NCBI GenBank assembly: GCA_031548835.1 | Contig: JAVBQS010000083.1 | Location: 1-30,654 of the forward strand | DNA from: WQTU01 sp031548835 | GTDB lineage: Bacteria > Spirochaetota > Spirochaetia > CADAEX01 | Direction of reading: 5' to 3' | Length of the DNA stretch: 30,654 nt | Part shown: one piece after another, positions 1-7,894 of the stretch | Layout: each line of letters starts with the position of its first letter | Numbering within the stretch: position 1 is the first letter of the stretch | Made by a program: the position numbers and the translations under genes | The notes under the pieces: generated by a model | The model's database searches: none | What the model saw: only the letters and a program-made list of their open reading frames with translations | Told to the model about the DNA's origin: nothing

Positions 1-312
1 TAGATCATAATATCTATTATCAAATAGAGGCTCTGTATCTATAATTCTATCTGTATTTTTTAGTTCAAAATCAATATCAGGTTTTTCTGTTAAAACATTT
101 ACAATAAAACCTGTAAGTTTTCTTTTTCCAAATTCTGCAGAGACTCTCATCCCTGTTTTTATATTTTCTTGCGCTAAATTGCGACCTCCTGTCGCGGCGC
201 AAGACGCAACATCCTTGTTGCAGTCCAGAGCTAAATTGCGACCTCCTGTCGCGGCGCAGGAATAATAAAATGTTGTTTTTAGCGGAATGTTAAAGACTAC
301 TTCTATATACAT
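1..312 (-). CDS. priA: Primosomal protein N' (PriA helicase), N-terminal fragment
   Basis: Only the first 104 codons lie in the window; the gene continues past base 1. PriA is the replication-restart helicase that loads the primosome at stalled forks. The visible part matches its 3'-DNA-binding domain: a start like MYIEVVFNIPLKTTFYY, then GMRVSAEFGKRKLTGFIV, then a segment ending in EPLF, the usual spacing of a PriA N-terminus. Between FYY and GMRV lies a Cys/Gly/Ala-rich stretch of about 30 residues that other PriA proteins lack. It is encoded by the repeat at 173-258 and keeps the frame open. The ATG overlaps the TGA of the upstream glycosylase gene (TGATG), so translation is probably coupled. 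The identification rests on the N-terminal domain alone; the helicase motifs are outside the window. Confidence 0.8.
   Translation of the reverse strand, partial: MYIEVVFNIPLKTTFYYSCAATGGRNLALDCNKDVASCAATGGRNLAQENIKTGMRVSAEFGKRKLTGFIVNVLTEKPDIDFELKNTDRIIDTEPLFDNRYYDL
173..258. repeat. Palindromic repeat unit inserted in frame in priA
   Basis: A 29-base sequence occurs twice, identically, at 173-201 and 230-258, with starts 57 bases apart (19 codons). Three hairpins are visible: GCGAC-CTCCT-GTCGC at 181-195, GCAACA-TCCT-TGTTGC at 206-221, and GCGAC-CTCCT-GTCGC again at 238-252. The segment is markedly richer in G+C than its surroundings. It is translated within priA without a stop. The layout recalls the palindromic elements that insert in protein genes of Rickettsia, but I have no evidence of a shared origin. 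Confidence 0.85.
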
Positions 313-1016
313 CAGGCTATTTCATCTAGTTTTTTTCTAAGAATTTTTAAATCTTCCCATACTGCAGCCCTGTGGTTTCTATCCCGCAGAACAGCGCTTG
401 GATGGTAAGTTACAACAACAGGAATTTCCTCATAATTATAAATTCTGCCACGCAGCTTGCCTATTCCCTCTTCTCTTCCAGTTATTATGCTGCTTGATAT
501 TTTTCCTACTGCAAGAATTGCTTTTGGTTTAAGTATGGCAATTTGCCTTTTAAGATACCCAAGGCATTGGTGTATTTCATCAGGCTGCGGGTCACGGTTT
601 CCAGGAGGCCTGCATTTAACAATATTGCCTATAAAACAGTTTACAGCGCGGTCAAGTGAAATTGCATTAAGCCATTTATCAAGATATTGCCCCGCAGCTC
701 CAACAAAAGGAAGCCCCTGATAATCCTCTTCTGCGCCAGGCCCCTCTCCTATAACCATAACAAGAGGATTTAAAGCACCTGTTCCCGGCACGCTGTTTTT
801 TCGCTCCTTGCAAAGTTTGCATTTTTCACACTGCATGACTTCTTTTGCTATTTTCTCCAGGGAATCAGGCTCATTATTATATTCTTGCAGCTGTGGTGCG
901 GTATCAGATACTGTTTCAGGAACATAATATTCTCTGCTATCGCACCTATATCCATAACTGACTAATTGTTTATAATCTTCAAGAATATTCCATAAATCAT
1001 TAAATATTTTTCTCAT
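312..1016 (-). CDS. Uracil-DNA glycosylase, family 4 (iron-sulfur type)
   Basis: Removes uracil from DNA to start base-excision repair. Motif A appears as GEGPGAEED, followed by GLPFVGAAG, and motif B as HPSA near the C-terminus, as in family 4 enzymes. Cysteines in CEKC (69 and 72, counted from the upstream ATG at 1034) and two more about 16 residues apart (141 and 157) fit the 4Fe-4S ligands of this family. I chose the ATG at 1016 because GGAAAA lies a suitable distance upstream; the ATG at 1034 adds six residues but has no visible ribosome site. The start lies inside the 3' end of truA, and the stop overlaps the priA start. The N-terminal extension before the cysteines, about 60 residues, is longer than in the smallest family members. 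Confidence 0.9.
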   Translation of the reverse strand: MRKIFNDLWNILEDYKQLVSYGYRCDSREYYVPETVSDTAPQLQEYNNEPDSLEKIAKEVMQCEKCKLCKERKNSVPGTGALNPLVMVIGEGPGAEEDYQGLPFVGAAGQYLDKWLNAISLDRAVNCFIGNIVKCRPPGNRDPQPDEIHQCLGYLKRQIAILKPKAILAVGKISSSIITGREEGIGKLRGRIYNYEEIPVVVTYHPSAVLRDRNHRAAVWEDLKILRKKLDEIA

Positions 1017-1779
1017 CTTCACTTTTCCTGCCATAAATTACAGAATCAAGAAACAATCCTCTTGAAGGAGCTGTTGCGCCTGATAAAGAACGGTCGCATG
1101 ATTTTAAAATTTTTTCAAAATTATCCCGTCCCTGTCCATTTTTATATATTTCAACAATAGTGCCAATAATAGATCTTACCATTTTTCTTAAAAATCCATT
1201 TCCAGATATTTTATATATTATATAAGGATATGAAGGAAAAAAAGAAGAGCTATAAATTGTTCTGACAGGCGATACATGTTCTTCCATAGGAGCAGAAAAT
1301 GCTGAAAAATCATGTGTTCCAACCACTACAGAAGCTATATTGTTTAAAATATTGATATCAAGTTTTTTATTTATATACATTGAAAAATCTCTTTCCCACG
1401 GCATAATTTTATAAATATCTGTTAATTGGTATTTATAAATTCTTTCAACAGCATCATATCTGGAATTGAAAGATATATTAACTTCCCTGCTTTCAAGAAT
1501 TCTTATATCATCAGGCAATATTGAGTTAAGGGCAAGCGCAAATTTTTCTGCAGGAAGGGAATTTAAATCTGTTTTAAAATTTGCAACCTGGCCTCTTGCA
1601 TGAACACCTGAATCTGTTCTTCCCGAGCCGGTAATTTTTATTTCATATTTATGTATTTTTTTTAAAGCTTCTTCAATTATACCCTGGATTGTTATATCAT
1701 TATCCTGAATCTGCCAGCCTGCATAATTTTTTCCGTTATATGCTATTAATAACTTTATATTCCTAATCTCATTACTCAT
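1000..1779 (-). CDS. truA: tRNA pseudouridine(38-40) synthase TruA
   Basis: Isomerises uridines 38-40 in the anticodon arm of tRNAs. The protein has 259 residues, normal for the family. The catalytic aspartate is in GSGRTDSGVHA (Asp56), and the AYNGKNYAGWQ motif stands at the N-terminus. The C-terminal half has FLRKMVRSIIGT, also typical of TruA. The start overlaps the last codons of the DUF2225 gene by 8 bases, and the 3' end overlaps the glycosylase gene, so the three genes are probably translated from one mRNA. Nothing appears damaged. Confidence 0.96.
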   Translation of the reverse strand: MSNEIRNIKLLIAYNGKNYAGWQIQDNDITIQGIIEEALKKIHKYEIKITGSGRTDSGVHARGQVANFKTDLNSLPAEKFALALNSILPDDIRILESREVNISFNSRYDAVERIYKYQLTDIYKIMPWERDFSMYINKKLDINILNNIASVVVGTHDFSAFSAPMEEHVSPVRTIYSSSFFPSYPYIIYKISGNGFLRKMVRSIIGTIVEIYKNGQGRDNFEKILKSCDRSLSGATAPSRGLFLDSVIYGRKSEDEKNI

Positions 1780-2632
1780 CAGATTCTTTTAGTTCATTTT
1801 TTATTTTATCAAAAAGGCTTTTTGCATTATCCAGAATTGCGGCAGGTTTATTTTTAGATGCTTTGCCCATGCCGAATATTCTTGCAACTATTCTTTTAGC
1901 ATCTGCAAGAGATTCTTTTCGCTTGGCTTCATCATCTTTTGATGCATATTTATACTGCAGATATGCGCCTATATACAAGACTCCGTCATAGCCGTAATTT
2001 TTATCAAGATCTGGACCAAGATTTTTTGCTCCGCCCATTCCTTCAGATCCATCCTGCTCTCCTTGAATTGCTTTAATATAATAGAATCTTGCTTTTCTGT
2101 AAAAAATATTAGCCATATAATCATAGTTTTCAGCAGGATATTTTGTATGAAGGTCATTGCATATCCATGCGCTCCGCAGGGAATAAATGCCACCCTTAAT
2201 CGCAGGGCTCATATCTTTGGAAAAAGAATCAAGCGTTATTAGCGCAAGGTAGTAAGAAGCAATTCCTGATATAAGAGTTCTTTTTTCTGAAAAATCTACA
2301 GATGCAAAAACATCTTTAAGAGCTGAAATTCTGTCATCTGTATTTGCTTTAAGTTCTGTTATAAGCTGCGGTTTGACTTCTGAAAAATCAAATGGAGAAG
2401 CTGCAAAAAGGCATTCAGGACATACTACAATATAATATATTAGAGGATTTACTTCTCCATATTTTTTTGAAGGTATATATAACCGCCTGAGTTCACTTGT
2501 AAGGTCGCCTGCATTTAATCTGCCGCCGCCTGTCATCATCTCTTCTTTTCTGAATTTAGCGCCGCATACTGGACATTCTGTATCACTCTTTGATAAAAAA
2601 GTTATGGTTTGTTTACTATTTTCGCTATACAT
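1772..2632 (-). CDS. DUF2225 family protein with Cys-pair metal site
   Basis: A 286-residue protein of unknown function, of the DUF2225 type found in spirochaetes and Firmicutes. Two cysteine pairs, CPVC (20 and 23) and CPEC (71 and 74), could hold one zinc. Between them lies a conserved-looking stretch ending in NPLIYYIVV. The C-terminal two thirds are predicted helical and contain segments such as RSAWICNDL and KARFYYIKAI that resemble a TPR-like scaffold. There is no signal peptide or membrane segment, so it is probably cytoplasmic. It starts 2 bases after acpS and overlaps truA, so it belongs to the operon. The family name is from recollection; no function can be assigned. Confidence 0.75.
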   Translation of the reverse strand: MYSENSKQTITFLSKSDTECPVCGAKFRKEEMMTGGGRLNAGDLTSELRRLYIPSKKYGEVNPLIYYIVVCPECLFAASPFDFSEVKPQLITELKANTDDRISALKDVFASVDFSEKRTLISGIASYYLALITLDSFSKDMSPAIKGGIYSLRSAWICNDLHTKYPAENYDYMANIFYRKARFYYIKAIQGEQDGSEGMGGAKNLGPDLDKNYGYDGVLYIGAYLQYKYASKDDEAKRKESLADAKRIVARIFGMGKASKNKPAAILDNAKSLFDKIKNELKESDE

Positions 2633-2634
2633 AT

Positions 2635-3006
2635 TTATTTCTCTATAACAACAACAGCAAGCGCATTATCTGTTTCATGGGTAAGTGAAACATGAATTTT
2701 TGTCCCGCCTGTTTTTTCAAAAGCATCTTTTGCTTTTCCATATAAAATAATTACAGGTTTTCCATGAGTATTATTTTCAACCTGGATTTCTTTTAATGAT
2801 ATACCCATAAGGCCTGTCCCCAATGCTTTGCCAAATGCTTCTTTTGCCGCAAACCTTGCTGCAAAAGACATTGCTGCTCCTGCGCCTTTTGATTTTGCAT
2901 TTTCAATCTCTTTTTCATGAAAATATCTTTCCATTAATAAAGGCCTTACAATCCATTTTTTCATTCTATCAATTTTTACAATATCTATCCCCATTCCAAT
3001 AATCAT
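2635..3006 (-). CDS. acpS: Holo-[acyl-carrier-protein] synthase
   Basis: Transfers the 4'-phosphopantetheine of coenzyme A to apo-ACP, activating it for fatty acid synthesis. At 123 residues it is typical in size. The magnesium/CoA motifs are present: GIDIV near the N-terminus and ARFAAKEAFGKALGTG in the middle. The C-terminal VSLTHETDNALAVVV matches the family end. The ATG lies 1 base after the cdaR stop and is preceded by GGGGA, a good ribosome site inside the cdaR end. The next gene begins 2 bases downstream. Confidence 0.96.
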   Translation of the reverse strand: MIIGMGIDIVKIDRMKKWIVRPLLMERYFHEKEIENAKSKGAGAAMSFAARFAAKEAFGKALGTGLMGISLKEIQVENNTHGKPVIILYGKAKDAFEKTGGTKIHVSLTHETDNALAVVVIEK

Positions 3007-3007
3007 T

Positions 3008-3964
3008 TTATCTTCCCCTTCTTGTTATATTAACCTTTAATGTTTCAGGAGCAAGGCCTGCAATAATAACTTCCCCTTTTATATCAGGAAGAGAAACAAT
3101 TACCGGCAGATTATATGTGCCTGGAATATTTATATCTGAAAGATCTATATATAAAGAACAATTTTCACTATTGAAAAAATCTATAATACTTCTTTCTGCC
3201 TCAAGTTTTATGCTTCCGCTATTAAATTCAATATCATAAAACATATCAGTGTTTTTTCCCCTTATTTCAATTTCAACAGGAGCAATATTTTTTAAAATAA
3301 GATTTTTTTCAATTCTGCCTCGGAACTGTACTTCATTCTGTTCAACAAATTTAATAAGGCTGCTCGCTTTTTCAAGTTTTACAGGAAGAATAAAACTCTC
3401 TTTTCTGTTTTCAATGCTTATATTTTCTGTTTTTACAACAGTTAGTTTTTCTACAATGCTTAACGGGCCTTCTATTGTTATATTGTCAGGCGTAACTGAT
3501 GAACTGATAAGTTCATAATTTTCAGCAGGAAACCCCTTAATTATTGGAACAACAGGAACATTTTTAACAAGCTTTTCTTCAATTTTAAGATGTATTTCTG
3601 CAGGTTCAACTTTTATTTCAAGCGGATCTGCATAAAGAGCATTGCCTCTTTTTTGTATTTTTATAGGTTCTCTGTAATTGCCGCTTTTTTCTTTTGTGCT
3701 AAAATCAACATATGCTGTTATATCTTTTTCATTTATCAAAAAAATACTTTCACTGCTTCCTCTTAAAGATATTCTTACATCTGTAGGGTAAGCTTCTGCT
3801 GCTATAAAATTGCTGTTAATAATAACTTCAAGAGGAATCCGTATATAGTGCACTTCTGTTGTATTAAGCCTGTAAAAATAAAATAGAAGCACTGCAAGGG
3901 CAACTGATAATATTTTTGCAGGCCAGTTACGTATAATAGTTTTGCCAATCTCTTTAATTTTCAA
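3008..3964 (-). CDS. cdaR: CdaA regulatory protein CdaR (YbbR-domain protein)
   Basis: A membrane-anchored extracytoplasmic protein that in other bacteria binds and modulates the diadenylate cyclase CdaA. One N-terminal membrane helix (WPAKILSVALAVLLFYFY) is followed by about 280 residues of beta-rich sequence holding three or four YbbR-type repeats (for example PVVPIIKGFPAENYELISS and ITIEGPLSIVEKL). I placed the start at a TTG (3962-3964), since AGAGG lies 6 bases upstream. It overlaps cdaA by 11 bases. An in-frame ATG at 3994 would add ten basic residues, but AAAGG directly abuts it. The cdaA-cdaR pairing supports the identification strongly. Confidence 0.88.
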   Translation of the reverse strand: MKIKEIGKTIIRNWPAKILSVALAVLLFYFYRLNTTEVHYIRIPLEVIINSNFIAAEAYPTDVRISLRGSSESIFLINEKDITAYVDFSTKEKSGNYREPIKIQKRGNALYADPLEIKVEPAEIHLKIEEKLVKNVPVVPIIKGFPAENYELISSSVTPDNITIEGPLSIVEKLTVVKTENISIENRKESFILPVKLEKASSLIKFVEQNEVQFRGRIEKNLILKNIAPVEIEIRGKNTDMFYDIEFNSGSIKLEAERSIIDFFNSENCSLYIDLSDINIPGTYNLPVIVSLPDIKGEVIIAGLAPETLKVNITRRGR

Positions 3965-4757
3965 CTTGTACCTCTTCTTTTTTTTCAGTATCATCCTTTA
4001 CGCTTAGGATTTTTTTGAGGTTTTTCTTAAGCTCATCTTTATCAAGGTCATAATATAAAATACCGTCAAATGCAATTGAAATAGCAGATGTTTCTTCAGA
4101 TACAACAAGAACAACAGCATCTGTTGTTTCTGAAACACCAATTGCAGCGCGGTGCCTTGTCCCAAAACTTCTTTTAATATCAAGCTGCTCTGACAATGGA
4201 AGAAAACAGCCGGCAGCAACCATACGGCTTCCCTGAACAATAACAGCTCCGTCATGAAGAGGCGTATCTTTTTCAAATATTGTTAAAATAAGATTGGAAG
4301 AAATATCAGCATTAAGTTTTGTGCCTGATTCAATAATATTTTTAAGCCCAACCTGCCTTACAAAAACAATAAGGCAACCTCTGCGCATTGTGGAAAGAAT
4401 TTCTGCAGCATTTAGAATAGTATCTATTTCAACTGATTTTGAAGTTGTGGATAATTTAAAAAACTTGCCCTGCCCGACTCTTGTAAAAAGGTTTCTGATT
4501 TCAGGCTGGAAAACTATAACAATTATAATTATTAGTACTGTTCCAAGTTTATTCATAAGCCAAAGAAGTGTTTCCAGTCTAAAGAAATAAGCCATGGCAT
4601 AAATCATTCCAATAATAACAGTGCCTTTTATAAGCTGCATTGCTTTTGTATGTAGAAGAATTTTGTATACCTGATAAATAAGAAAAGCAATTATCAGTAT
4701 ATCGATTAGAGGCCTTAAAATTTCAAAAAAACGGCTAATAGTTATTATTGTATCCAA
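3954..4757 (-). CDS. cdaA: Diadenylate cyclase CdaA (c-di-AMP synthase)
   Basis: Makes cyclic di-AMP from two ATP. The N-terminal 100 residues contain three membrane helices. The DAC (DisA_N) domain follows, with the signature LHDGAVIV and RHRAAIGVSE, so the active-site DGA and RHR motifs are intact. The length of 267 residues is normal. The start is a TTG with AGGGAG about 10 bases upstream. The last residues are charged (KDDTEKKEEVQVEN). The gene lies downstream of folP across a 79-base gap with two hairpins, and overlaps cdaR. In Firmicutes and some spirochaetes c-di-AMP controls osmolyte uptake and envelope stress; that role is inferred here. Confidence 0.95.
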   Translation of the reverse strand: MDTIITISRFFEILRPLIDILIIAFLIYQVYKILLHTKAMQLIKGTVIIGMIYAMAYFFRLETLLWLMNKLGTVLIIIIVIVFQPEIRNLFTRVGQGKFFKLSTTSKSVEIDTILNAAEILSTMRRGCLIVFVRQVGLKNIIESGTKLNADISSNLILTIFEKDTPLHDGAVIVQGSRMVAAGCFLPLSEQLDIKRSFGTRHRAAIGVSETTDAVVLVVSEETSAISIAFDGILYYDLDKDELKKNLKKILSVKDDTEKKEEVQVEN

Positions 4758-4798
4758 ACTTTTAACACTCCCTAAAAGAAATATTATTATTAAAACAA

Positions 4799-4814
4799 TC
4801 GGTAAATATACCGA
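4799..4814 (-). terminator. Small hairpin with U-rich tail between folP and cdaA
   Basis: Read on the minus strand, TCGGTA-TATT-TACCGA forms a 6-bp stem with a 4-base loop, followed by TTGTTTT. It lies after the folP stop and about 40 bases before the cdaA start. It could be a weak intrinsic terminator or attenuator that lowers readthrough into cdaA. The stem is short, so a partial effect is more likely than full termination. Confidence 0.35.
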
Positions 4815-4818
4815 CCTT

Positions 4819-4848
4819 GCAAAGGACTCATGTGTCCTAACCCTTTGC
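4819..4848 (-). other. Bulged hairpin over the folP stop codon
   Basis: On the minus strand an outer stem GCAAA/TTTGC encloses an inner GGAC-ACATGA-GTCC hairpin with a one-sided bulge that contains the folP TAG stop. It directly precedes the smaller hairpin at 4799-4814. It might stabilise the folP 3' end or form part of an attenuation structure. No known riboswitch was recognised. Confidence 0.3.
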
Positions 4849-5718
4849 TTCGCCGGCTAATAAGTTATGCTGTAAATTTCTGAATGCTTCAAGCATCTTT
4901 AATGTATCTGAAGTTTCTTTGACATCATGGACTCTTAAAATATCTGCTCCATTAATCAGAGAAACAACCCCAGCGGCAAGCGATCCTGCAAGCCTTTCTT
5001 CCACACTTTTTCCTGTAATTGTTCCAATAAAAGATTTTCTGGAATGCCCTATAAGGACAGGAAAACCTGATTTTTTAAAATATGCAATATTATTTATTAT
5101 TGCAATATTATCATTCATTTTTTTGCCGAATCCCAATCCTGGATCTATTATAATTTTATTCTTATCAATACCTTTTGAAATAGCATTTTCTGTTAAAATT
5201 TCAAGCTCATGGTATATTTCTGCTATAATATCTGTATAAAAAATATTTTTCTGCATCCTGTCATAAAGCTGCAGCTTTATATTAGATGGCATACTTTTAT
5301 TATGCATGACTATTATATCACAACCAGCATCCTTTACAACTTCTGACATTGCAGGATCATCTTCCATAGAAGATATATCATTTATAATTACAGCGCCTGC
5401 CTTGATTGCCTCATATGCGACCCTGCTTTTTCTTGTATCTACAGAAATAGGTATTTTTAGGTTTAAGGCAATTTCTTTTAAAGCTGGTATAACTCTTTTA
5501 AGTTCTTCTTCTTCATCAATATAATTAGAACCAGGCCTTGTCGATTCGCCTCCAATATCCACTATATCTGCCCCGTCTGAAACCATATTTAAAGCTGCGG
5601 AAACAGCCTTTCTTATGCTGTTTTTTCTGCTTAAGGGAAAAAAGGAATCAGGAGTTATGTTAATTATTCCCATTATTAGAGGCTGTTTTTTAATCTTTAA
5701 TAACTCTTTGATACCCAT
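4837..5718 (-). CDS. folP: Dihydropteroate synthase
   Basis: Condenses p-aminobenzoate with the pterin pyrophosphate in folate synthesis; the target of sulfonamides. All signature motifs are present in order: MGIINITPDSF (about 16-26), DIVDIGGESTRPGS, SVDTRKSRVA, INDISSM, DPGLGFGK and IGHSRKSFIG. The length of 293 residues is typical. The ATG has no strong SD; a TATAAT-like hexamer lies on the minus strand at 5734-5739, but I see no matching -35. It is the first gene of the minus-strand run, divergent from the EF-G gene at 5841. A folP-cdaA-cdaR order is also seen in other spirochaetes, to my knowledge. Confidence 0.95.
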   Translation of the reverse strand: MGIKELLKIKKQPLIMGIINITPDSFFPLSRKNSIRKAVSAALNMVSDGADIVDIGGESTRPGSNYIDEEEELKRVIPALKEIALNLKIPISVDTRKSRVAYEAIKAGAVIINDISSMEDDPAMSEVVKDAGCDIIVMHNKSMPSNIKLQLYDRMQKNIFYTDIIAEIYHELEILTENAISKGIDKNKIIIDPGLGFGKKMNDNIAIINNIAYFKKSGFPVLIGHSRKSFIGTITGKSVEERLAGSLAAGVVSLINGADILRVHDVKETSDTLKMLEAFRNLQHNLLAGEAKG

Positions 5719-5785
5719 TTTTAAAAAGTATAGATTATAAAATAGTTATATCTCAATACCTGTTTTAATTTTTCAGGGCTCCATA

Positions 5786-5814
5786 TTGTTATGTATTAGA
5801 TTAATTGCTATTTT
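5786..5814 (+). promoter_or_regulatory. Candidate sigma-70-type promoter of the EF-G gene
   Basis: TTGTTA at 5786-5791 and TATTTT at 5809-5814 are separated by 17 bases, upstream of the EF-G start in the divergent folP/EF-G gap. A GAGGT ribosome site lies at a normal distance before the ATG at 5841. The -10 is a partial match, so this is only a candidate. Confidence 0.35.
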
Positions 5815-5840
5815 ATATTATAACAAAAATGAGGTATTGA

Positions 5841-7871
5841 ATGTCACTCAAAAAGATGAGAAATATCGGCATTATGGCTCACATAGATGCTGGAAAAACA
5901 ACAACAACAGAAAGAATTCTATATTATACAGGTAAAAGCCACAGAATAGGCGAAGTTGACGATGGCGATGCAACAATGGACTGGATGGAGCAGGAACAAA
6001 ACCGAGGTATTACAATAACAGCTGCAGCAACTACATGCTACTGGAAAGATTTCCAGGTTAATATAATAGATACTCCGGGGCATGTGGATTTTACAGCAGA
6101 GGTTGAAAGATCATTAAGAGTGCTTGACGGCGGTATTTCCATATTCTGCGCAGTAGGCGGTGTTGAACCCCAGTCAGAGACTGTATGGCGGCAGGCAGAG
6201 AAATATCATGTTCCGCGCATTGGATTTATAAATAAAATGGACAGAATTGGCTCTGATTTTTTTAATGTTCTTGATGAAATCCAGGAAAAACTTGGCGGAA
6301 ATCCTGTTCCTTTAAATATTCCCATAGGAAGCGAAAGTAATTTTGAAGGTGTTGTGGATATTATTAATAAAAAAGAGCTTAGGTGGGATAAAGATAGCAA
6401 TGGAACTGTAATAATTGAATCAGAAATAGAAAACTCAAGAACAGGCCTTTATGAATATTGGAAGGAAAATCTTCTCAATAAAATTTCATCATTTTCTGAT
6501 GAAATTACAGATCTTTATCTTAGCGAAGAAGAGGTTCCTCTGGAGCTTATAAAATCTGTAATAAGAAAAGCAACTATTGAAGGAAAAATGCTTCCTGTTT
6601 TTGCAGGATCTTCTCTTAAAAATGCAGGGGTACAGCCTCTTCTTGATGCTGTTATTGATTATCTTCCAGCGCCTGATGATGTGCCGCCTGCAAAAGGGCA
6701 TCATATAAAAACTGATAAAGAAGTTCTTGTTCCATGCAAAACAGAAGGGCAGCCTCTTGGCCTTGTATTTAAAATACAATCTGATAAAGATGCGGGAACT
6801 TACAATTTTATTCGTATTTATTCAGGCACTTTTAAAAATGGTTCAAGTATTGTTAATATTGGCAAAGGTAAAAAAGAGAGAGTTAACAGGATTTTAAGAA
6901 TGCATTCAAATAAGCCTGAAAATATAGATTCTCTTTCAGCAGGCGATATTGGTGTTTTTATCGGCCTTAAATTTTCACAAACAGGCGATACTCTTGGGCT
7001 TGATAGTTTTCCAGTTCTTCTTGAAAAGATGGATTTTCCAGTGCCTGTAATTTCAATTGCAATTGAGCCAAAAACAATATCAGACAGGGATAGGTTAAAA
7101 GAAGTTCTTGATATTCTTTCAAAAGAAGATCCTACATTTTCTGTGGCTGAAAATGAGGAAACAGGACAGCTTGTAATTTCAGGAATGGGAGAGCTGCATC
7201 TTGATGTTCTTGTAACTCGTATAATCAATGATTTTAAAGTTGCTGCAAATATAGGAAATCCTCAGGTTTCATATAGGGAATCTATAACCCAGGAAATAAC
7301 CCATGTTGAAAAATTCCAGAAAATTATTGCAGGCAATGAAAACAAGGCAGAGCTTACAATAAAAGTTAAACCTGCACAAAGAGGCGCAGGAAACTCTCTT
7401 AATATAGAAGCAATTAAAAAAGAAATTCCAAAAGAAATTGTTGAAGCTATACAACGGGGAATTGAAGGAAGCTTTAATGCAGGAATAAGTTTTGGATATC
7501 CTATAGTAGATATTGAAGTAACAGTTTTACAGGCTAACTATAGCGAAACATTTTCAACTCCATTTGCTTTTGAAGCAGCATCTGTAATGGGATTTGATGA
7601 AGCATGTAAAAAAGCAGGCCCAATACTTCTTGAGCCAATAATGACAGTTGATATTATGACTCCCAAAGAGTATGTAGGCGATGTAATAAGCCAGGTTACA
7701 ATGCGGGGAGGAATTGTAGAAAGCCTTGAAAGCAGGGCAAATATTGAACATATAAAGTCACATTCGCCTCTTGTAAAAATGTTTGGGTATTCAACTTCTC
7801 TTAGAAGTTCAACTCAAGGAAGGGGAACTTTTTCTATGGAATTCTCACATTTTGCAAAAAAAGAGGGATAA
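5841..7871 (+). CDS. fusA: Elongation factor G paralogue, ribosome-recycling (spdEFG2/EF-G2mt) type
   Basis: A 676-residue translational GTPase. The G domain is intact: AHIDAGKTT (Lys19), DTPGHVDF (77-84, with the switch II His81) and NKMD. The stretch EVDDGDATMDWMEQEQNRGITI resembles mitochondrial EF-G2 (GFM2) and spirochaete EF-G2. Domain IV lacks the KKQSGG-GQ(F/Y)G loop of translocating EF-Gs and instead reads HVEKFQKIIAGNENKAEL. In Borrelia the two EF-Gs divide the work: one translocates and one recycles ribosomes with RRF. By sequence type this one should be the recycling factor, which is an inference. The assignment to EF-G is certain; the subfamily is probable. Confidence 0.92.
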   Translation: MSLKKMRNIGIMAHIDAGKTTTTERILYYTGKSHRIGEVDDGDATMDWMEQEQNRGITITAAATTCYWKDFQVNIIDTPGHVDFTAEVERSLRVLDGGISIFCAVGGVEPQSETVWRQAEKYHVPRIGFINKMDRIGSDFFNVLDEIQEKLGGNPVPLNIPIGSESNFEGVVDIINKKELRWDKDSNGTVIIESEIENSRTGLYEYWKENLLNKISSFSDEITDLYLSEEEVPLELIKSVIRKATIEGKMLPVFAGSSLKNAGVQPLLDAVIDYLPAPDDVPPAKGHHIKTDKEVLVPCKTEGQPLGLVFKIQSDKDAGTYNFIRIYSGTFKNGSSIVNIGKGKKERVNRILRMHSNKPENIDSLSAGDIGVFIGLKFSQTGDTLGLDSFPVLLEKMDFPVPVISIAIEPKTISDRDRLKEVLDILSKEDPTFSVAENEETGQLVISGMGELHLDVLVTRIINDFKVAANIGNPQVSYRESITQEITHVEKFQKIIAGNENKAELTIKVKPAQRGAGNSLNIEAIKKEIPKEIVEAIQRGIEGSFNAGISFGYPIVDIEVTVLQANYSETFSTPFAFEAASVMGFDEACKKAGPILLEPIMTVDIMTPKEYVGDVISQVTMRGGIVESLESRANIEHIKSHSPLVKMFGYSTSLRSSTQGRGTFSMEFSHFAKKEG

Positions 7872-7894
7872 CAAGTTATAAAATCAGTTATCTA

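Noticed and set aside
173..258. CRISPR array or short tandem repeat
   Set aside because: Only two copies exist, the intervening sequence is itself a hairpin of the same style, and the whole lies within a protein-coding frame.
6818..7228. Long open frames antisense to the first EF-G gene
   Set aside because: They are shadows of a well-conserved protein gene; codon composition and lack of ribosome sites do not support real genes.
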